DNA from: Rhodospirillales bacterium
GTDB taxonomy: Bacteria; Pseudomonadota; Alphaproteobacteria; Bin95
Assembly: GCA_008081395.1 (NCBI GenBank)
Contig: VMCJ01000040.1
Span: forward strand, 1 to 48,900
Direction of reading: 5' to 3'
Length of the DNA stretch: 48,900 nt
Part shown: positions 42,119 to 48,900 of the stretch, piece by piece
Layout of the letters: the number at the start of each line of letters is the position of its first letter
How positions within the stretch are numbered: position 1 is the stretch's first letter
The notes under the pieces: generated by a model
Database searches by the model: none
What the model saw: only the letters and a program-made list of their open reading frames with translations
Told to the model about the DNA's origin: nothing
Translations under genes and position numbers: made by a program

Positions 42119-43243
42119 CTAGTTTGTCTGTGCAATCAGCTCATCCAAACTACGGTGAAAATTACAAATAACCTGTTCATATTTTCCAAAAGTGAAATAT
42201 TCATTAGCCTCACTAGAAATGCCGTCCTGGATACTTTTTGCGGCTGCTCGGTCTTCAAGCAGCCCAGTGTCCTGTACAAAGTTGGCATCGCGTCGAGCAA
42301 TCTCTAAACTTTCTTCGGTGGCCGCCTCCCCTTCATTTGTTAATTGATAAACCACCCAGCGTGTTGATGTCGGAGTCAGAGGCTCCAAAATTATAAAAAG
42401 GGTGTGGTTAGACAAGACTGACGTATGAGCGTGGGGAAAGATTTGAAACACTTGGGTGAATCGTCCTGCATAGTTCCGATCCTCTGGTAACTTTTCTCTG
42501 AGTCTCTCTATTCTATTGAACGGGAACACGATCAGCGCATTTCGCTTATACAGCTCTATTATGTTTAAATTATCATACCCGTAGGGATAGAATGATTTAT
42601 TGTGTAGTGCCCGTATGTGGTACCCTTCCATTGAGGTTTCACCGATAAGCTTCCAATTTGCCTCGTCAACAAACTCCAGCGAGTTAAAAACCTTCTGTTC
42701 GGGCTTTATAATTTCTGGAAGGCACTCAAGAGCACCATCAGAAACCGGCTTTTCTTGCGTAACAAAAACGATACCAGATTTTTCTTCAGCGGTTACTGCA
42801 ACCAGTCCATGGCTTTCCTTGTCAACTGACGGAAATCCCTCAAAGCCAGGGATGTGCTTAAGCGCACCATCCAAACTATAAGTCCAAGCGTGATACGGAC
42901 AAACAAAGCTCTTAGCGCAGCCTGAACCTTCTTTTAGCGCCATTCCTCTATGCCTACATGCATTACGAAATGCCCGCACAACACCATCGTCACCACGGAC
43001 GACCAGCAGGGGCGTCCCGGCAGCCGCTCGCGCGATGTAAGACCCAGCCTCAGGTAAGGCCGCCGAAGGACAGAAGGGCAGAGGGATGCGGCGCATCATT
43101 TTTAACTCTGCCTGAAAACGCTCCATAGACTGATAATTCTCAACTGGCTCCCGCCAAATTCCTTCGCCAACATCAGTTGTTTTATTATCGACATGCCTAA
43201 TAACCCGTTCGTAAATTTCCTGCGGGGTCGGTAATTTCGCCAT
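42119..43243 (-). CDS. Rieske-type aromatic ring-hydroxylating oxygenase alpha subunit (second copy, Glu-type)
   Basis: 374 residues from ATG 43243, with GAAGAG seven bases upstream and the start 10 bases beyond the beta-subunit stop; an extended frame to 43294 would overlap that gene. Rieske ligands: C96 and H98 (CRH), C115 and H118 (CPYH). Mononuclear iron ligands H209 and H214 in EGYHIRALH, preceded by E206 in the place where naphthalene-type oxygenases have Asp. A Glu bridge is known in CntA/carnitine-type enzymes. It is the third gene of an alpha–beta–alpha operon. Electron-transfer ferredoxin and reductase are absent. Confidence 0.9.
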   Translation of the reverse strand: MAKLPTPQEIYERVIRHVDNKTTDVGEGIWREPVENYQSMERFQAELKMMRRIPLPFCPSAALPEAGSYIARAAAGTPLLVVRGDDGVVRAFRNACRHRGMALKEGSGCAKSFVCPYHAWTYSLDGALKHIPGFEGFPSVDKESHGLVAVTAEEKSGIVFVTQEKPVSDGALECLPEIIKPEQKVFNSLEFVDEANWKLIGETSMEGYHIRALHNKSFYPYGYDNLNIIELYKRNALIVFPFNRIERLREKLPEDRNYAGRFTQVFQIFPHAHTSVLSNHTLFIILEPLTPTSTRWVVYQLTNEGEAATEESLEIARRDANFVQDTGLLEDRAAAKSIQDGISSEANEYFTFGKYEQVICNFHRSLDELIAQTN

Positions 43244-43253
43244 TATAAACTCT

Positions 43254-43769
43254 TCACACATTATAAATGTCGATTGGTATATCGACGCGGTCATTTAAAA
43301 AAGTGATATGCTTACGCGCAATTTTTAAATCGCCGTTTTCATGACGGCTGAACGTGTAATCATAACGACCACCATGAATGCGAGCTCCCTTCCTGTCACC
43401 GTATTGATGCACAGTCCAGCTGCAGGAAGCTTCTATAGTGGTCTCAGAAGCTGCTATCAGCAAAACATTACCAACCACATGGGTACTCCTAGGCATCGGT
43501 GTAGAGGCGTAACTATCACGAGTGTTGATACGATAAACTCTATCATCCAAGCCTGTCTTATTATGAAAATAGATAAGGAAGAGCTCCTTAGTTGGGTCGG
43601 TAGCAAGAGTTGTTTCGTTAATCCATGCGGGAATTAGGTACTCGGCATCTTCACTGTACAAGTTTAGCCACTCATCAAATCGGCGCATATCGAGCAAGTA
43701 CGCTTCTCTGTAGATCAGCTGCTCAACTTCATGCTGCAAGCAAAGATCCGCGTTAGTAACGTTACTCAT
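43254..43769 (-). CDS. Aromatic ring-hydroxylating dioxygenase beta subunit
   Basis: 171 residues, the usual size of the small cone-shaped beta subunit (NTF2-like fold). Typical stretches: EVEQLIYREAYLLDMRRFDEWLNLY near the start (core quoted as YREAYLLDMRRFDEW), then strands such as YRINTRDSYAS and SWTVHQYGDRKGARIHGGRY (in part). It has no cofactor and supports the alpha subunit hexamer. The start overlaps the first alpha gene by 4 bases, and the second alpha begins 10 bases after the stop, so all three are one operon. It is expected to partner the first alpha (43766–45097). Confidence 0.9.
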   Translation of the reverse strand: MSNVTNADLCLQHEVEQLIYREAYLLDMRRFDEWLNLYSEDAEYLIPAWINETTLATDPTKELFLIYFHNKTGLDDRVYRINTRDSYASTPMPRSTHVVGNVLLIAASETTIEASCSWTVHQYGDRKGARIHGGRYDYTFSRHENGDLKIARKHITFLNDRVDIPIDIYNV

Positions 43770-45097
43770 TTATCCGCAGCCATTAGTTCGGCCCAACGGC
43801 GATATTGCCCAATATAAATTGTTTCCATATCCCAAGGTTTATTGTGGCCTTTCGGCTCGATCTTAAGTTCACGAATGTCTTTATCAGCTCCAACGCCAGC
43901 AGAGGCTATGCCTCGATCAAACGGGGACCACTTGGCGAGCTTGCCCCCAACACCAGTCTGAGTATCCTCTAGTGCAACGGAGTCATCCGGGGTAGCAAGC
44001 CCACTTGTCAAAAAGAAATCTCGGAATTTGTCCAGTCGGGCTCGTCGAGCTTCGGAACTCTCACCTTTAGGCGCTATACAAAATACTTGTATTTCTGTTC
44101 TGCTGGGACCCAAAGGTCGGATAATTCTGATTTGTGTTGATGACTGGTCCATTAAAAATACGTTTGGATAGATGAGCAAATTACGTCCACGCCCCACCAT
44201 CCAATTCCATTTTTCCTCACCAACTGTCGGAAGCAGTTTATCCCTCGCTTCGTATAATGGCGCTGCTTCGGGAGCTCCTCGATCCGACCAAATAACATTA
44301 TGTCCGCGACCTAAGTCATAACATCCAGTTTCAACATTACCCGAGTCAAAACGAGCATTTTCGGTCAGTTTCATTCCGGAAGCATTATTCAGTTCATTTC
44401 TACGTCTAACTGTTTGTGCAAAATTACGATGCACAACTCCTACATGATAGCCATCGACACCGTTTTCTATTTGTAGCTTCCAGTTACATTCAACAATGTA
44501 TGTTGAAGATCCTGGCAGCACCTCTAATCCATCAGGCGATTGGTCTGCCATCATATCAATGAAAGGTTTGGTATTATCTAAATGCTCTGAGAGCGGAGGC
44601 ACTTCTGCGTTAAGACTTGCAAAAATAAACCCTCTGTAATTCTCAACTCGTGGCAGTCGCGTAAGACTAAAGCACGATTTATCAACACCATTAGGATAGC
44701 CTATCTCTTCATCCTTAATGCGAATGCAATCACCATCAGACTTAAATGTCCAACCGTGGTAACGGCAAACAAAAACACGAGCGTTGCCTTGTCGGGTTGG
44801 TGTAAGAAGCGCTCCCCTATGAGAACATGCGTTAATAAGGCCACCAATTTCGCCATTATCCAGACGGTTAATTATTACGGGTTGGCGCCCAATTTCTGTC
44901 CAGAGATAATCCCCCTGCTTTGGTATTTGACTTTCATGGGCGACATAAATCCAGGTCTTCTCGAATATTAGGGATATCTCGTCTTCGAAAATGCCTGGGT
45001 CATCGTAAATGGACCGATTGATGCTAAAATTACCGTCAGCTGTCCGGTCATCGACCATGCTAGAATAGTCTAATGTAGATCGACGCATGTCTGGCAT
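43766..45097 (-). CDS. Aromatic ring-hydroxylating dioxygenase alpha subunit (first copy, Asp-type)
   Basis: 443 residues from ATG 45097, with AGGAGG seven bases upstream. Rieske ligands: C91 and H93 (CSH), C111 and H114 (CRYH). Active-site iron ligands H218 and H223 with bridging D215 are seen in NGVDGYHVGVVH. The length fits alpha subunits of alpha3beta3 dioxygenases such as benzoate 1,2-dioxygenase. It hydroxylates an aromatic or other ring, using electrons from a ferredoxin reductase that is not encoded here. It is the first gene of the minus-strand trio, divergent from the 45187 gene. Confidence 0.93.
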   Translation of the reverse strand: MPDMRRSTLDYSSMVDDRTADGNFSINRSIYDDPGIFEDEISLIFEKTWIYVAHESQIPKQGDYLWTEIGRQPVIINRLDNGEIGGLINACSHRGALLTPTRQGNARVFVCRYHGWTFKSDGDCIRIKDEEIGYPNGVDKSCFSLTRLPRVENYRGFIFASLNAEVPPLSEHLDNTKPFIDMMADQSPDGLEVLPGSSTYIVECNWKLQIENGVDGYHVGVVHRNFAQTVRRRNELNNASGMKLTENARFDSGNVETGCYDLGRGHNVIWSDRGAPEAAPLYEARDKLLPTVGEEKWNWMVGRGRNLLIYPNVFLMDQSSTQIRIIRPLGPSRTEIQVFCIAPKGESSEARRARLDKFRDFFLTSGLATPDDSVALEDTQTGVGGKLAKWSPFDRGIASAGVGADKDIRELKIEPKGHNKPWDMETIYIGQYRRWAELMAADK

Positions 45098-45161
45098 GGG
45101 AGTGCCTCCTGCAAGATGAGTACAAATATTGCAAACTTTTTGGGGATGCCTCCAGACCGTA

Positions 45162-45175
45162 TAAAAATATTTTTA
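45162..45175. promoter_or_regulatory. 14-bp perfect AT palindrome in the divergent Rieske/45187 promoter region
   Basis: TAAAAATATTTTTA is perfectly self-complementary and sits 11 bases before the start of the 393-residue gene, immediately before an AAGGA ribosome site. It may be an operator, or an A/T-rich element of a core promoter for either gene. The whole divergent gap is 89 bp. No clear −35/−10 pair was found, so the functional reading is tentative. Confidence 0.28.
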
Positions 45176-45186
45176 AGGATGCGTAA

Positions 45187-46368
45187 ATGGCCGAAGACAC
45201 AACCTGGCTAGTAACTCCCGTTGGCCAACGCGCAGATGGCAGCTGGATTACCGACGTGCTTGCCGAAAGAGCTAGAGAAAATGGACTTCTATGGCGTTAT
45301 GCGGAGGCCACTAACTTTTCCAGGGAACGAATAGAAGTAGTTCGCGGCTTAACTGTTGATCAGTTGAAGGAGTTGTACTACCGGCGCGGTTGGACAGATG
45401 GCTTACCTATCATCCTACCCACCAGATCTCGCGTCAGAACTTTTCTACGCCATGCAAAACAAAGTGGCGATAAACATATTGGAGAGGCGGAACCTCTCTT
45501 TGGACAGGTTACGATGGAAAAAGCGGCTGCCAATGCGGTAATGGCTGGCTGTGATCCAAAACACTTTTGTTTTGTCATTGCGGCACTGGAAGCAGTTCTC
45601 GAGCCTTCTTTTAACCTTCGTGGCGTTCAAACGACCGACGAGAATGTGACGCCACTTCTCTTGCTTTCAGGGCCAGATTTAGAGCGCTTAGATCTTCATG
45701 GAGGTGTAGGTGCTTTGGGACCTGGCTGGCGAGGAAATATGGTTATCGGCCGAGCTCTTCGGCTCGCAATTCAGAACATTGGGGGAGGGTGGCCCGGGAC
45801 CACAAATCTGGCTGGCCTTGGCCAACCGGGCCGCCTATCGCTTGTTCTGCCAGAAAATGAAACTGATTCTCCTTGGCCGAGCTTGAGGGAACGGCTTGGT
45901 TATTGCGAGAATGACACACTTCTTATGGCTCTGCGAGCTGAAGCAACTGTTACGTGCACGGGTAGGATAGATGACCTAGGAAGCTTGCTGCGTTCCTCTC
46001 TATCAGCTTTCAGTCGCCTGCATGGAGGAACATGTGCCGTAGCTATTGCTCCATTTATTGCTCAGACATTGGCCCAAGATGGTTGGACGGAGCAGGATGT
46101 TAGAAAACACCTCTGGCAACTATCTCATGCCGATCCGGAAGAATATAATCGAAGTTGGATTATGAAGGATCTTCAACCACGAACGGGGATAGCAGATTGG
46201 GCAATTGCAGCCCTGAAAGCAGGGAATGGACCACCTGCTGTAGAAACACCAGACCATATTGTTCTTGTCGTTTCAGGAGCAAACGCGGCAATTCCACAAC
46301 ACGCGTACTTCCCAACTTGGGGATTTCCTGAAGCTCGAATCACAAAAAAGATTCAACGGATCGATTGA
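45187..46368 (+). CDS. Conserved-looking protein of unknown function with GWTDGLPI motif
   Basis: 393 residues, soluble, with no signal peptide or membrane helix. I do not recognise a named enzyme. Features seen are YYRRGWTDGLPIILPTRSRV near residues 60–80 (motif core GWTDGLPI), a Gly-rich middle (LHGGVGALGPGWRGNMVIGR and NIGGGWPGTTN, in part), and a C-terminal strand HIVLVVSGANAAIPQHAYF. From memory, similar GWTDGLPI-type proteins accompany UGSC-motif proteins in catabolic loci, but I cannot confirm that here. It is divergent from the Rieske operon, so it may belong to the same pathway. An AAGGA ribosome site supports ATG 45187. Confidence 0.75.
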   Translation: MAEDTTWLVTPVGQRADGSWITDVLAERARENGLLWRYAEATNFSRERIEVVRGLTVDQLKELYYRRGWTDGLPIILPTRSRVRTFLRHAKQSGDKHIGEAEPLFGQVTMEKAAANAVMAGCDPKHFCFVIAALEAVLEPSFNLRGVQTTDENVTPLLLLSGPDLERLDLHGGVGALGPGWRGNMVIGRALRLAIQNIGGGWPGTTNLAGLGQPGRLSLVLPENETDSPWPSLRERLGYCENDTLLMALRAEATVTCTGRIDDLGSLLRSSLSAFSRLHGGTCAVAIAPFIAQTLAQDGWTEQDVRKHLWQLSHADPEEYNRSWIMKDLQPRTGIADWAIAALKAGNGPPAVETPDHIVLVVSGANAAIPQHAYFPTWGFPEARITKKIQRID

Positions 46369-46479
46369 TATCTTCGACGCTATCAAAATGCGTTTTGAAA
46401 CTGATAGACGTAAGCCACAGTTTGCCCTAATTTCTGGATCATCGCATCCGAAGGGCGGGTGCTTAGTTGGATACCCTCA

Positions 46480-47634
46480 ATGCGTTATCTAATTTCTTGC
46501 TTATTGGCAGTTATAACTTTCTCCTTATCCATTACGCCCACAATCGCACAGCAGCGTGGAAATCGCCCTCCTCCAACCCTCGTTGGAGACCAAATACGGC
46601 AAGAAACAGCTAGCGAAACAACGGCAATCGTAGGGCGCTTTGTATCAACGCGGAGTGGGCCCATAGCCACCCGAGTTGCTGGTGCTATTGATAATGTTTT
46701 GGTCGAAGTGGGAGACAGAGTTAAAGCTGGGCAAATTATTGCCGAGCTAGCAACTGATCGGTTGTCAGCGGAGGTCCAGCGTCGGAAAGCGTTATTAGAG
46801 CTCAGCAACGCCCGCATTAAAACAGCTAAGGCATCTCTAAAGCTTGCGGAACAATCATTAAATCGCCTAGAGCGACTTCGGAACTCAGCTGCCTTTTCTG
46901 AGGCTTTGCTTGCGGACAAACAACGAGAGGTGGAGAGATCGGCAGCGCAGGTAAAAGAAGTAGAAGCAGACAACGCCCGCGCCCTTGCTGAGCTAAAATT
47001 AGCCCAGGTTGATTTAGATTATAGTCAAGTTAAAGCGCCCTACCCGGGCGTCGTAGCTGAAAGGCACGTGGAAATTGGCGGATTTGTAGGACTGGGCGCT
47101 CCTATTGTTACCCTGATTGGGGACAAGGCACTTGAGATTGAAGCAGAGGCTCCAACAGACCGCATGGGTGGAGTACAACCCGGTGCTACTGCATCTGTTA
47201 TGTTGGGCGCTGCCTCGAGTTCAATAAAAGTCCGAGCTGTATTGCCTCGCGAAACCGGTGTATCCCGCACTCGCACTGTGCGCTTTGGACCGCTACCCGC
47301 AGAGTTGGAAAAGTTAGCCATCGCAAATGCTGCAGTAACAATTCATATACCAATAGCCGCCCCTGAAACGGTCGTCACGATCCACAAGGATGCGATAATT
47401 CGTCGACCTGCAGGCGCAGTTGCGGTATTCGCCAAGCCTGACCAAGAACAAGAGGGGCTATTCAAAGCCGAAATCAAGTCAGTCGACTTAGGCTCTGCTG
47501 TTGGGCGTCGTTTTATATTGAAGGAAGGGGCCTCGCCTGGCGATATAGCAGTGATCCGAGGCAATGAAACGCTTCGCCCCAATCAAGCATTCAAACTCGT
47601 TGGCAACCAGCCTACAGGAATGTCCAAACGATGA
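46480..47634 (+). CDS. RND efflux pump periplasmic adaptor (HlyD/MFP family)
   Basis: 384 residues from ATG 46480; an upstream GTG at 46459 is less family-like. A signal peptide (LISCLLAVITFSLSITPTIAQ) is followed by the barrel-sandwich half VGRFVSTRSGPIATRVAGAI, a long alpha-helical hairpin (about residues 95–175, charged and Ala/Leu/Glu-rich), and the returning half APYPGVVAERHVEIGGFVG. It links an inner-membrane RND pump to an outer-membrane channel. Its stop overlaps the pump start by 4 bases. Confidence 0.92.
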   Translation: MRYLISCLLAVITFSLSITPTIAQQRGNRPPPTLVGDQIRQETASETTAIVGRFVSTRSGPIATRVAGAIDNVLVEVGDRVKAGQIIAELATDRLSAEVQRRKALLELSNARIKTAKASLKLAEQSLNRLERLRNSAAFSEALLADKQREVERSAAQVKEVEADNARALAELKLAQVDLDYSQVKAPYPGVVAERHVEIGGFVGLGAPIVTLIGDKALEIEAEAPTDRMGGVQPGATASVMLGAASSSIKVRAVLPRETGVSRTRTVRFGPLPAELEKLAIANAAVTIHIPIAAPETVVTIHKDAIIRRPAGAVAVFAKPDQEQEGLFKAEIKSVDLGSAVGRRFILKEGASPGDIAVIRGNETLRPNQAFKLVGNQPTGMSKR

Positions 47635-48805
47635 ACCTCATCCGTGCTGCGATCGAACGGCCTGTCGCCACAGTTTCGGCTGTTCTGATGATCGTTCTAT
47701 TTGGAGGGCTTGCTCTAACGACAATCCCAATCCAGCTAATTCCTGAGGTCAATAAACCTCAAGTTACGGTTCAAACCTTATGGCCCGGAGCTGCCCCCGC
47801 AGAAGTGGAGCGGGAGATAGTCAATCGTCAGGAAGAAGTCCTCCGTGGTGTCGAAAATCTCGAAAATATGGAGAGTCAGTCCAGTACTGGAAGGGCTCGT
47901 GTAAAACTTACATTTGCCGTTGGCACAGATATGGATAAGTCACTGTTGCTAGTTGCAAATCGACTCGATCGGGTTAACGGTTATCCAGAGGAAGCCGATG
48001 AACCTACGCTTAAGACGGCGAGTTCTGACGACAATGCTATTGCATGGTTCTCCATTCAACGTCTCCCAGGGAATGAGAAACCAATCCACACATATCGAGA
48101 TTTTGTGGAAGATTTTGTCCAAGACCGATTTGAACGTGTGCCTGGAGTTGCTTTAACCAACCTTTATGGTGGGGGAAGTCGCGAACTCCAAATAATCATA
48201 GATCCTGAAAAACTTGCACAATACCGCCTCACGATCAGTGAAGTTGTAAATCGTATTCGCACAGAGCATGCCTCCTTCTCAGCAGGAGAGTTAGACGAAG
48301 GAAAACGAAGTTATGTAACGCGCATGGAAGGCAACTTAGATCGCCCTTCAGCCGTGGAAGACGTTGTTTTGAGATCTGAAGTTGACAGATCTACAGGAGC
48401 TGTTTCGCGCGTAACCGTTCGAGATATCGCCAAGGTTGAATTTGGTTATTCCGAACCCACAGCACGGATTAGAAGAAATGGCGCCCCAGGTATTGCTGTA
48501 AATGCTGTTCGTGAAACCGGGGCTAATGTCATCAAAGTGATGGAAGGCTTAAGAGAGGCGACCGCCGATCTAAATGATACTGTGCTTAAGCAGAACGGCC
48601 TGACTATCAAACAAGTATATGATGAGACAGTTTATATAGAGTCAGCCATTGATCTGGTGCAATCCAACATAATCATCGGTGGCTTATTAGCCTCTTTGGT
48701 ACTTCTGTTGTTTCTTCGCTCATGGAGACCAACCGTAATCGTTGCGATTGCTATCCCTGTATCCGTAATTGGCTCTTTCGTAGCCATGGCAGCGCTTGGG
48801 CGCTC
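47631..48805 (+). CDS. RND efflux transporter permease, N-terminal part (truncated at an apparent junction)
   Basis: About 391 residues from ATG 47631. It begins NLIRAAIERPVATVSAVLM, has QLIPEVNKPQVTVQTLWPGAAP (core PEVNKPQVTVQT) and a periplasmic PN/PC region with GVALTNLYGGGSRELQI. The second membrane helix reads IIGGLLASLVLLLFLRSW, followed by PVSVIGSFVAMAALGRS. This is standard HME/HAE-RND pump sequence. After GRS (about 48803) the frame stays open to the window end, but the residues no longer resemble an RND protein, and the opposite strand encodes an EamA-type segment. The pump is therefore cut off by a junction, not by normal termination. Confidence 0.88.
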
Positions 48806-48900
48806 ACCCGTCCCCATCCAGACCCAGAACGGGCCGAGCACCATCTCCAGCAACATGAACAGGCTGACAATGGTGGGGCTGGTATGGCGCGGTGCCAGTG
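48797..48900 (-). CDS. EamA/DMT-family transporter fragment (both ends cut)
   Basis: Read on the minus strand from the window edge, the codons give LAPRHTSPTIVSLFMLLE followed by MVLGPFWVWMGTGERPSA, a close match to the penultimate helix of the EamA drug/metabolite transporter family (APRYxSA...LLLEPVLGPLWVWLxxGExPS). The fragment is 34–35 residues, with no start or stop. Beyond GERPSA the minus-strand frame becomes an RND antisense shadow. Base composition is richer in G+C (about 60 of the last 95 bases by hand count). It probably comes from another locus or organism. Confidence 0.65.

Noticed and set aside
1-48900. CRISPR arrays, insertion sequences, prophage genes
   Set aside because: No regular repeat–spacer pattern, transposase, integrase or phage structural gene could be seen on either strand.

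Overview
The window looks like chromosomal DNA of an alphaproteobacterium, probably a marine one. The gene order dapF–mtaB–ftsY with stop/start overlaps (31.9–34.9 kb), an LppC-type lipoprotein, MeaB, an NDUFA9-like Rossmann protein, a TRAP solute receptor and many Mo-hydroxylase and catabolic genes all fit that group. Base composition is moderate and fairly even apart from the last ~95 bases. There is no rRNA, CRISPR array, insertion sequence or phage gene. One tRNA-like remnant lies at 29.6 kb.

Layout. 0–2 kb: a truncated TRAP receptor gene and a D-2-hydroxyacid dehydrogenase. 2–5.3 kb: an LppC-like lipoprotein followed by modB and modC, with no modA. 5.3–9.2 kb (minus strand): aminotransferase, class II aldolase, EthD-like protein and an NhaD-type antiporter. 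9.4–19.5 kb: a Mo-hydroxylase of the CO-dehydrogenase/xanthine-dehydrogenase family split into two blocks (coxG-coxS-coxM, then coxL 4.5 kb further on). Between the blocks lie an epimerase, an MFS permease, an HDAC-like deacetylase and an orphan LivH permease. A DszA/NtaA-type flavin monooxygenase follows coxL. 19.7–27.7 kb: an NAD-dependent 2-hydroxyacid dehydrogenase, a 970-residue FAD/Fe-S dehydrogenase, a small coiled-coil membrane protein and a hydantoinase/oxoprolinase A–B pair, largely with overlapping or nearly abutting genes. 27.8–37.2 kb: mostly housekeeping (gpt, ParB-like, meaB, DUF3108, ltaE, dapF, mtaB, ftsY, NDUFA9-like, rlmI). 37.3–46.4 kb: a second catabolic block with a D-aminoacylase-like amidohydrolase, an orphan hydantoinase B, a MaoC hydratase, a nitroreductase, a Rieske alpha–beta–alpha set and an unrecognised 393-residue protein. 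46.5–48.9 kb: an RND efflux adaptor and the start of its pump.

How they fit together. ModBC would supply molybdenum to the Mo-hydroxylase. The hydroxylase, flavin monooxygenase, Rieske oxygenases, amide-bond hydrolases and 2-hydroxyacid dehydrogenases look like a toolkit for oxidising and opening organic N-, S- or ring-containing substrates. The substrate cannot be read from the sequence.

The points most worth a second look are these. The Mo-hydroxylase large subunit has glutamine where the family normally has its catalytic glutamate. A three-gene Rieske alpha–beta–alpha set contains two different bridging residues. A small membrane protein is embedded in the FAD/Fe-S–hydantoinase operon. 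The final ~100 bases switch abruptly from an RND pump to the reverse complement of an EamA transporter, which suggests a chimeric contig end.
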